A stretch of 7,158 nucleotides of DNA from Victivallales bacterium (GTDB lineage Bacteria; Verrucomicrobiota; Lentisphaeria; Oligosphaerales; Oligosphaeraceae): positions 1-7,158 of the forward strand of contig JAGCTA010000167.1 in NCBI GenBank assembly GCA_017963875.1, in the 5' to 3' direction. The translations under genes were made by a program, and so were the position numbers. Below the pieces are notes generated by a model. That model was not told where the DNA came from and did not search any database. It saw only the letters and a list, made by a program, of their open reading frames with translations. Shown in pieces: positions 1 to 4,910 of this stretch (within the stretch, counting starts at the first letter, position 1; every line of letters starts with the position of its first letter).

Positions 1-539
1 CCATTCCAGAAGCCGCCCTGCATGTGCGCACAGTCCTCAACCACATACAAATTATGCTTCCTGGCAATCGCCAGCAGTTTCTCTAAATCCGCCATGCTGC
101 CATACAAATGAACGGGAATGATCGCCTTCGTCTTCGGGGTAATCCGCTCTTCCACTGAAACAGGATCCAAGCAGAACGTATCTGCCTCGACATCAGCAAA
201 AACAACTGTCGCGCCGACATAATGAACGGCCATCGCCGTGGCAATCCAGGTCAAGCCTGGGACGATCACTTCGTCGCCAGGCCCGACTCCCAACGCCAGC
301 AACGCGCATTCAAGCGTCACCGTTCCATTTGCCATGAAGATGCCGTGCTGGGCATCATGGGACTCCGCGAATGCCCTTTCAAACGCCTGTTCAGTCTCGC
401 TGTTGAACGACCAGGCCCGTGATAGATACAACTCCTTGATGCGCTCAGCCGTCTCCTCGCTGACAGGTGGCCATGGAATGCCCACAACCGCGTTTGTCGG
501 ATAAACAGGTTTGCCGCCATTGATTGCAAGATTGCCCAT
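1..539 (-). CDS. DegT/DnrJ/EryC1/StrS family PLP-dependent sugar aminotransferase (N-terminal part, cut by window edge)
   Basis: This gene runs off the left edge, so only the first 179 codons are visible. The family transfers an amino group, usually from glutamate or glutamine, to keto-sugars or keto-cyclitols in nucleotide-sugar, polysaccharide or secondary metabolism in the cytoplasm. Visible family landmarks, in order: an N-terminal LAINGGKPV segment (residues 4-12), the cofactor-phosphate loop around NGTVTLECALLALGVGPGDE (71-90), VPGLTWIATA (93-102), TKAIIPVHLYG (137-147), and VVEDCAHMQGG (166-176). In the last, Asp169 is the expected partner of the pyridine nitrogen. The Schiff-base lysine would lie beyond the edge. 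The EDCAH form recalls the AHBA-synthase/scyllo-inosose aminotransferase side of the family, but substrate cannot be assigned. The start ATG has GGAG (549-552 on the complementary strand) nine bases upstream. It lies 129 bases downstream of the esterase gene on the same strand. Confidence 0.93.
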   Translation of the reverse strand, partial: MGNLAINGGKPVYPTNAVVGIPWPPVSEETAERIKELYLSRAWSFNSETEQAFERAFAESHDAQHGIFMANGTVTLECALLALGVGPGDEVIVPGLTWIATAMAVHYVGATVVFADVEADTFCLDPVSVEERITPKTKAIIPVHLYGSMADLEKLLAIARKHNLYVVEDCAHMQGGFWN

Positions 540-668
540 AAGTAGTTACTCCAGATATTATTGTCTTTATCCAAAGAATTGAAAACCATAGACAACAATA
601 TATATCTGACTCTTGCAAACTCAATTCATTAAATGGAAAAATCTGGTAGCAATACCTTCAAATCAGAC

Positions 669-1805
669 TCATTTCACGAATATATCCGATGACCATGTGG
701 AGCCGCAGTCGTCAACGACGGAGAAAAACGCCGCAGTCGTATGTTCCGGCAGTTTTCCAGACAACGTGGTACCATTGCAGACGACGGGATACTCACGCCA
801 GTATCTGTCATTCCACAGCCCCGATGCGCGCGTCGCAAGCAACTGCACTCGTGCAATTCCGCGTCCTTCGGACTTCCATTGACATGACAGTGAATTGCCA
901 TCCAAGACAGGCGACGTCAAATCAGGCAACGGAAGATTGTTGAGCAATGCATGGGCGAAATCAGGAATGGTTTTGGATTTCCAGCAATTTGTATGATCGT
1001 GAACATATCTTATTCTCAATGAACGGCGAACCATTCCCTGAACATCCTTAACGCTCTTTTGCCAAAGGGGAAGTTCAAACACGTCCTCGGCATCCGACAA
1101 GAACAGCATCGGCGTCGTGACATTCTTCATGAAATCTGCGGGATTCCACATCTGCTCCCAAAGGCGTATCAGACGATCCTCGCTTGGTGCCCCTGGGCGG
1201 TATCCACAACCATACACAGGTATGGCGAAGCGAAAGACATCCGTCAGGCAGGCGACCGCGCAGGTCAGGAAGCCACCCCATGAAATGCCAGTGGCACCAA
1301 TTTTCGCCGCATCGACTTCTGGCAGAGAACGCAACAATGAGGTTCCACGCAACACGGACGCCACCGCATGGTACATCCACTGTTCATTTGCAGGCAGTTC
1401 CGCCTGCGAATAACATCCCCACCCCTTCGGGCCAGACCACTTGTGACGCGGCCAACATTCACGATATGCAAAAGAATCATTCCAAGACGGGATGCCTCCG
1501 CATGTGTCCATGGATATGGCCGCATAACCCATTTCATTCCACAGCCGAACCCAGTTGGCGAGCGCAGTCCCGCCACCACCATGAATCAGAACTACTCCAG
1601 GCACTGGATGTCGCCGTGACGCTCCTTCAGGCAAACCAATCCACGCGAATATGCGCGTCTCCTTCCCTTTCCACTGCGGCCCCTCGTAAAACAAGGGACG
1701 GATATTGCCCTTTGGATAATCAAAAGCCTTGAAAGGCCACCGCCTGGGAACACTTTCCATTTGCTTTTGAACATCAAACCGAAGACTGTACTCTGAACTT
1801 TCCAT
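669..1805 (-). CDS. Alpha/beta hydrolase, acetylxylan esterase/dienelactone hydrolase-like, with C-terminal extension
   Basis: The 378-residue product is a serine hydrolase, probably a cytoplasmic carboxylesterase acting on acylated sugars or other esters; the substrate is not shown by the sequence. Visible features: an oxyanion-hole region PGVVLIHGGGG (69-79), the nucleophile elbow GISWGG with Ser175, a likely acid in LSDAEDVFE (Asp241 best, Asp238 possible), the WQKS element (248-251) seen in related esterases, and a histidine candidate in YVHDH (His269 or His271). There is no signal peptide. Residues from about 295 to 378 form an extra beta-rich-looking domain ending in SSDIFVK, known from related planctomycete/lentisphaere hydrolases but without clear function. 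The start is well supported: AAGGAAG lies five bases before the ATG (complement of 1811-1817). The next in-frame Met (residue 17) lacks this site. It sits between the DUF3990 pair upstream and the sugar aminotransferase downstream, all on one strand. Confidence 0.88.
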   Translation of the reverse strand: MESSEYSLRFDVQKQMESVPRRWPFKAFDYPKGNIRPLFYEGPQWKGKETRIFAWIGLPEGASRRHPVPGVVLIHGGGGTALANWVRLWNEMGYAAISMDTCGGIPSWNDSFAYRECWPRHKWSGPKGWGCYSQAELPANEQWMYHAVASVLRGTSLLRSLPEVDAAKIGATGISWGGFLTCAVACLTDVFRFAIPVYGCGYRPGAPSEDRLIRLWEQMWNPADFMKNVTTPMLFLSDAEDVFELPLWQKSVKDVQGMVRRSLRIRYVHDHTNCWKSKTIPDFAHALLNNLPLPDLTSPVLDGNSLSCQWKSEGRGIARVQLLATRASGLWNDRYWREYPVVCNGTTLSGKLPEHTTAAFFSVVDDCGSTWSSDIFVK

Positions 1806-1865
1806 TTGCGCTTCCTTATTATTGTTTCCCTTGCTTTTGGTAAGATTCTAATACATCACATCATC

Positions 1866-1906
1866 GCACGATTGAAATCAACGCCTCTGAACGCGTTGAC
1901 CCGTGC
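1866..1906 (-). terminator. Bulged hairpin after the DUF3990 pair, possible weak terminator
   Basis: Two nested perfect inverted repeats are visible. The inner stem is TCAACGC (1878-1884) with GCGTTGA (1893-1899) around an eight-base loop. The outer stem is GCACG (1866-1870) with CGTGC (1902-1906), separated from the inner one by an asymmetric internal loop of seven and two bases. Read on the minus strand it begins ten bases after the stop codon of the DUF3990 partner gene, and the inner stem is followed by TTTCAAT. That position suits a terminator or processing site separating the pair from the esterase gene about 60 bases further on. The T-tract is poor, so intrinsic termination would be weak. 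A regulatory hairpin is the alternative. Confidence 0.4.
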
Positions 1907-1915
1907 TGTTTTTCC

Positions 1916-2377
1916 CTATGAGAAATCCCCAATAGAAACACTTTCTCCAGAAAGGAAATACTCCTTGATGAAATCACGCGACTGATAAAAGAAATCGCTG
2001 TTGTAATTGGAAATGCAATCGCTGGTGGAAGAAGTATATACTCTGAAAAGAGTTTCCACGAGATTTCCATCGCATACATCCTGTATCAGTCTTGCATATA
2101 CCTTCCCGATATCCCAATACGTAGGTACAGTATATTTGCAAGACGCGACGTTGTCAAAATCTCCTTGCGGTACATGGCACAGATCAATAAAAGTCTCCGC
2201 AGTTTTGGCGATCGGTTCACAATGCAGGACTCCAGCATAGGAATAAATATGGGAAACAATCTTTCTGCCTAATAAAGTCACCAAGTCCCCTCGTCTCTGG
2301 CGGGTATTCCTTGCCATTAATTCAATCAGACTACATGTAAAAAACAAATCAGAATCATTTTGCTTCATGAATTTCAT
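1916..2377 (-). CDS. Uncharacterised partner protein of the DUF3990 gene, probable antitoxin or accessory component
   Basis: The product is 153 residues, soluble, with no signal peptide or membrane segment. I do not recognise a named domain with certainty. The N-terminal part (LFFTCSLIELMARNTRQRRGD, about 11-31, and VLHCEPI, 50-56) is loosely reminiscent of DUF3791 proteins often encoded next to DUF3990. The strongest conserved-looking block is VPTYWDIGKVYARLIQDV (84-101), followed by ETLFRVYTSSTSDCISNYNSDFFYQS (108-133). I recall similar unnamed proteins beside DUF3990 genes in gut anaerobes, but cannot confirm it here. Its start overlaps the end of the DUF3990 gene by 23 bases (ATG at 2377) or 14 bases (in-frame ATG at 2368, giving 150 residues). 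The purine-rich AAGGG at 2381-2385 is too close to the first ATG and better placed, about 12 bases off, for the second. The overlap implies co-transcription and translational coupling. Function is inferred from position only. Confidence 0.8.
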   Translation of the reverse strand: MKFMKQNDSDLFFTCSLIELMARNTRQRRGDLVTLLGRKIVSHIYSYAGVLHCEPIAKTAETFIDLCHVPQGDFDNVASCKYTVPTYWDIGKVYARLIQDVCDGNLVETLFRVYTSSTSDCISNYNSDFFYQSRDFIKEYFLSGESVSIGDFS

Positions 2378-2825
2378 ATCCCTTGAATTTCAGAGTACAG
2401 AGAGCATCCTCGGTATGAAAACAAATCTGATGCGTCGGTTTCTTGAATTTTGCCAATGCCCAAAATGCTTCTCGTGAAATATTACCATCGACAAAGTCCT
2501 GAACATAATTAAATACTGTATCGTTTGCCATCGGCCCCTCCACAATATCGAAATCATGTGTTCCCCCCATTCTTGAATTGGCTATGAAGTCAAGCCATTC
2601 ATCCGTCATATTCTCAAAATGCTTAATCTTCAGATTCGGAGTTTCAATATAAACGAATTCGTTGACATAACCGATCATAGGGAAACGAGTAGCCCAACGA
2701 ATAGCCTGTTCCTTCATGGCCGTGCAATAGAAGCCCGTGGAAAAATCCTTACAATATTTTGTCCGCCTGATTTCAGGATGTTCCACTATTTGCTGGCTGC
2801 CATGATAGATGATATGCTGTTCCAT
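2355..2825 (-). CDS. DUF3990 family protein, ADP-ribosyltransferase-like putative toxin
   Basis: The 156-residue product matches the DUF3990 pattern throughout: IIYHGS (5-10), DFSTGFYCT (27-35), EQAIRWA (39-45), EWLDFIANSR (76-85), FDIVEGPMANDTVF (92-105) and HQICFHTEDALCTLKF (132-147). My recollection is that DUF3990 belongs to the ADP-ribosyltransferase superfamily. The HG of YHGS (His8) and the GFY tyrosine (Tyr33) would then occupy the first two NAD-binding positions of an H-Y-x active site. The third position is probably in the QICFHTE stretch (Gln133 or Glu139). That assignment is inference. If correct, it would modify a cellular target with ADP-ribose and act as a toxin or effector in the cytoplasm. 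The start has a perfect AGGAGG (complement of 2833-2838) seven bases upstream, the strongest ribosome site in the window. It overlaps the partner gene downstream. Base composition is visibly more A+T rich than the flanks, consistent with acquisition by transfer. Confidence 0.87.
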   Translation of the reverse strand: MEQHIIYHGSQQIVEHPEIRRTKYCKDFSTGFYCTAMKEQAIRWATRFPMIGYVNEFVYIETPNLKIKHFENMTDEWLDFIANSRMGGTHDFDIVEGPMANDTVFNYVQDFVDGNISREAFWALAKFKKPTHQICFHTEDALCTLKFKGYEIHEAK

Positions 2826-2944
2826 AATTCAACCTCCTACGAATGTCTATGACGCCATTTGCTGTTCATATCAAGTTGCATCTGAAGTTTAAACCACATT
2901 CACTGCCTCTCAGACACGAGAAAACGACATCATGACACATATAA

Positions 2945-2972
2945 ACATTAGCCTTTCCCAACGATTTGTCAA
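2945..2972 (-). promoter_or_regulatory. Candidate promoter for the DUF3990 pair
   Basis: On the minus strand a perfect -35 hexamer TTGACA (complement of 2967-2972) is followed after 16 bases by TAATGT (complement of 2945-2950), a weak -10 match. It lies about 120 bases before the DUF3990 start. The short TTTGT/ACAAA inverted repeat covers the -35 element, which would suit autoregulation if it is an operator. The -35 match is good and the -10 poor, so this is tentative. Confidence 0.3.
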
Positions 2973-3006
2973 ACAAAATGCCATGGAACGATAGATGTCG
3001 GAGAAT

Positions 3007-3034
3007 TTGAAAAACAACGCCTTTATGCTAGATT
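3007..3034 (+). promoter_or_regulatory. Candidate promoter for the yheT-rubredoxin-thioesterase genes
   Basis: TTGAAA (3007-3012) is followed after 16 bases by TAGATT (3029-3034). These match the sigma-70-type -35 and -10 consensus at five and four of six positions. It would give a 5' leader of about 100 bases ahead of the ATG at 3139. It is the best match I found by eye in this region, but A+T-rich DNA yields such matches by chance. Confidence 0.35.
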
Positions 3035-3138
3035 TTAGTTGGAAGCCACGAGACCAAATTCCCCCATGCAGGAACCTAATTCACTATATTCTGACGAAAC
3101 GACTGATAACATAAGTTTCAATATATCTAATCTCCGCC

Positions 3139-4137
3139 ATGCCTCTCATTGAAAAATCCAGTTACAAAGCACCACCGTTTCCGCTGTGTTGCAGCCATAT
3201 ACAGACTATTCTACCATCCTATCTTAGGCATGAAAGCATTCCCTCCAACTGGGAACGTGAAGAATTCCACACGCCCGACGATGACATCCTGCTGCTTGAC
3301 TGGGCGCGCGTCGGTTCGGATAAACTGCTCATCATCAGCCATGGACTATGCGGCAGTTCCCACCGTCACTATGCACTTTCGCTCGTTCATGCCTTCAACA
3401 AGGCTGGCTGGGATGTCCTTGCATGGAACTTCCGAGGGACAGGCGGTTCACCAGGCACAAAACTCAAATACACGACGCAAAATTCAACCGAAGAACTGGA
3501 TTGGCTGACGCGCCATGCTATCAGCACCAGCGGCTATCGGAACATCGCATTCTCGGGCTACAGTATGGGAGGAAACCTCTCTGCACTCTATCTGGCTCGG
3601 GATGCAGAGACACTGCCGCCCGAAGTCTGCGGCGGCGTGGTATTCTGCGCCACGACAGATATCCTGACAAGCAACAAGATGTTCCACACAGGCATGGGCA
3701 AACGCTACGCCAAGCATTTCCTGAAGGACATGGTCGCCATGATCAAGCGCAAGGCCGCTGAATTCCCAGGTCAACTCAATACAGACGGCATTGAGAATTT
3801 CACGACATTCGAGGAATTCGATGACCGTTTCACCGCGCCTTATCTTGGTCTGAAAGACCATGAGGACTACTACCGCACCGCATCGGCCTGCCACTTCTTT
3901 CCACGCCTGAAAGTTCCTCTGCTGATGGTCGCTCCGAAAAATGACCCTTTCCTTGCGGGCGAGTGTTATCCTGTCGAAGAGGCGAAGCGAAATCCGAATC
4001 TCTACCTTGAAATGCCCGCCAGTGGAGGCCATTGCGGCTTTATCTCGCTTTATGACGACATTTGGTGGCCCGCAAAACGCGCCGTAGAATTCATGCAGCA
4101 ATGTCTGGAGACCCAGACGCCCCAAAAACAAGCCTGA
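3139..4137 (+). CDS. yheT: YheT-family alpha/beta hydrolase
   Basis: The 332-residue product closely follows E. coli YheT (340 residues; COG0429, abhydrolase family). Members are cytoplasmic or membrane-peripheral esterases or thioesterases of poorly known substrate. Family signatures in order: the N-terminal CSHIQTILPSYLR (18-30), the oxyanion-region HGLCGSS (68-74), NFRGTGGSPG (97-106), the nucleophile elbow GYSMGG with Ser142, FEEFDDRFTAPYLG (224-237), DYYRTASA (243-250), the acid in KNDPF (Asp269), and the histidine in GGHCGF (His298). All three triad residues are present, so it should be active. The ATG at 3139 is the first possible start, because an in-frame TAA lies at 3112-3114. No Shine-Dalgarno match precedes it, which is unusual beside its neighbours. 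The rubredoxin gene follows after 48 bases on the same strand, suggesting an operon. Confidence 0.93.
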   Translation: MPLIEKSSYKAPPFPLCCSHIQTILPSYLRHESIPSNWEREEFHTPDDDILLLDWARVGSDKLLIISHGLCGSSHRHYALSLVHAFNKAGWDVLAWNFRGTGGSPGTKLKYTTQNSTEELDWLTRHAISTSGYRNIAFSGYSMGGNLSALYLARDAETLPPEVCGGVVFCATTDILTSNKMFHTGMGKRYAKHFLKDMVAMIKRKAAEFPGQLNTDGIENFTTFEEFDDRFTAPYLGLKDHEDYYRTASACHFFPRLKVPLLMVAPKNDPFLAGECYPVEEAKRNPNLYLEMPASGGHCGFISLYDDIWWPAKRAVEFMQQCLETQTPQKQA

Positions 4138-4185
4138 ACCCATGTTCGGACAAATTCAATACATCATTCACAGGAGAAAAACAAC

Positions 4186-4347
4186 ATGAAAAAGTACATC
4201 TGCGAAGTCTGCGACTATGTCTATGACCCTGAACAAGGCGACCCCGAACACAACATCCCCGCTGGCACGCCATTCGAGGATTTGCCAGACGATTGGACCT
4301 GCCCGCTCTGCGGCGTCGGCAAAGAGAATTTCAAGCCAGAAGAATAA
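4186..4347 (+). CDS. Rubredoxin
   Basis: The 53-residue product begins [20 protein letters not shown], a classic rubredoxin sequence of usual length. The four iron ligands are present as CEVC (Cys6, Cys9) and CPLCG (Cys39, Cys42), with the expected aromatic residues Tyr4, Tyr11, Tyr13, Phe30, Trp37 and Phe49 around the site. It carries single electrons in the cytoplasm, typically to rubrerythrin, superoxide reductase, flavoprotein oxidases or other acceptors in anaerobes. The start has AGGAG at 4172-4176 with nine bases to the ATG. It lies 48 bases after the yheT-like gene and 182 bases before the thioesterase start. Neither neighbour is a known rubredoxin partner, so its physiological acceptor is not evident here. 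Confidence 0.97.
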   Translation: MKKYICEVCDYVYDPEQGDPEHNIPAGTPFEDLPDDWTCPLCGVGKENFKPEE

Positions 4348-4529
4348 CCTGAATCCGTGAAGTGCCGAATGGCGAGGCGATTTCTAGGAGAGTTGAGGGC
4401 GCATCTACGACATAAGTGCTTGTCTCGCCGCAACCTTTGGCGAAGGCAGAAGATTTGACAACGAAATCGACCGTCAGGCGGAACTTCACTGATTTAGTAA
4501 TAACTCATAGTCAAAGGGAGATCCTTGCA
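4348..4529 (+). other. Gap between rubredoxin and thioesterase genes with inverted repeats
   Basis: This 182-base gap is unusually long for an operon. It contains GGCGAG (4371-4376), which could pair with CTCGCC (4424-4429), and CCTT-TGGCG-AAGG just downstream. No U-tract follows either, so neither looks like an intrinsic terminator. The thioesterase frame stays open back to a GTG at 4416, but that extension reads as non-homologous sequence. I see no recognisable riboswitch or RNA gene. It may hold a promoter or a processing site. Confidence 0.3.
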
Positions 4530-4898
4530 ATGCAGTTCAAGACGCTGGTACGTCCCGAACATCTCAACCACAATGGCTGCCTGTTTGGCGGCTACATGCT
4601 CCTCTGGGTCGATGAATTCGCATACATCGCTGCCTTGGAGGAGTTTCCAGATGGTCGTTTTGTCACACGCGCCATTGAGGCGGCGTCTTTTACGCAAAGC
4701 GTCATCAATGGCGACGTTTTGACATTCGATGTCACGCGCGTGAAAACTGGCACCACATCAGTCACCTATTCAGTCGATGTCACGGCAATGGAGGTGCCGT
4801 CTGGCGACAGGCACAACGTTTTTCGAACCAACGTGACAATGTGCAATACAGACGGATATGGCAACAAGGCTCCTCTGCCCGCAGGCATTGCGCATTGA
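4530..4898 (+). CDS. Acyl-CoA thioesterase, hotdog fold (YciA/acyl-CoA hydrolase type)
   Basis: The enzyme hydrolyses acyl-CoA thioesters to free acid and CoA in the cytoplasm; chain-length preference cannot be told. Taking the ATG at 4530, the product has 122 residues. It follows the YciA pattern: VRPEHLNHNGCLFGGYMLLWVDEFA (7-31), with Asn13/Asn15 and Asp28 in the usual active-site region, FVTRAIEAASF (44-54), GDVLTFDVTRVKTGTTSVTYSVDV (61-84). I prefer this start because AGGGAG (4515-4520) stands nine bases upstream and family homology begins right there. The same frame is open back to a GTG at 4416 (160 residues), but the added 38 residues resemble nothing and lack a ribosome site. It is the last plus-strand gene and ends 12 bases from the convergent glycyl radical enzyme gene. 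Typical YciA proteins are about 130 residues, so it is complete. Confidence 0.9.
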   Translation: MQFKTLVRPEHLNHNGCLFGGYMLLWVDEFAYIAALEEFPDGRFVTRAIEAASFTQSVINGDVLTFDVTRVKTGTTSVTYSVDVTAMEVPSGDRHNVFRTNVTMCNTDGYGNKAPLPAGIAH

Positions 4899-4910
4899 AT
4901 AATACGACAA

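Larger units (their letters stand above)
2826..3138. other. Divergent intergenic region, no gene seen
   Basis: This 313-base A+T-rich stretch separates the divergent DUF3990 and yheT-like genes. I see no credible coding frame or RNA gene in it. It holds the DUF3990 ribosome site at 2833-2838, a candidate promoter for each direction, and a small inverted repeat TTTGT-CAA-ACAAA at 2965-2977. The repeat overlaps the minus-strand -35 candidate and could be an operator, though its five-base arms are short enough to be chance. Confidence 0.6.

Noticed and set aside
1184..1732. 182-codon plus-strand open frame opposite the esterase gene
   Set aside because: It lies entirely antisense to a hydrolase with intact motifs, its translation is rich in Pro, Thr, Ser, His and Arg without domain character, and it has no convincing ribosome site. 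It is a shadow frame.
1861..2079. 72-codon minus-strand frame overlapping the DUF3990 partner gene
   Set aside because: It is an alternative frame of the same region; the partner frame carries the patterned YWDIGKVY block and is coupled to the upstream gene.
3484..4143. 219-codon minus-strand open frame opposite the yheT-like gene
   Set aside because: It is antisense to a gene with a complete catalytic triad and family match, and its translation shows no recognisable motif.
4371..4450. Riboswitch or intrinsic terminator between rubredoxin and thioesterase
   Set aside because: The inverted repeats are short, no U-tract follows, and the sequence did not match any riboswitch core I know, such as the fluoride type.
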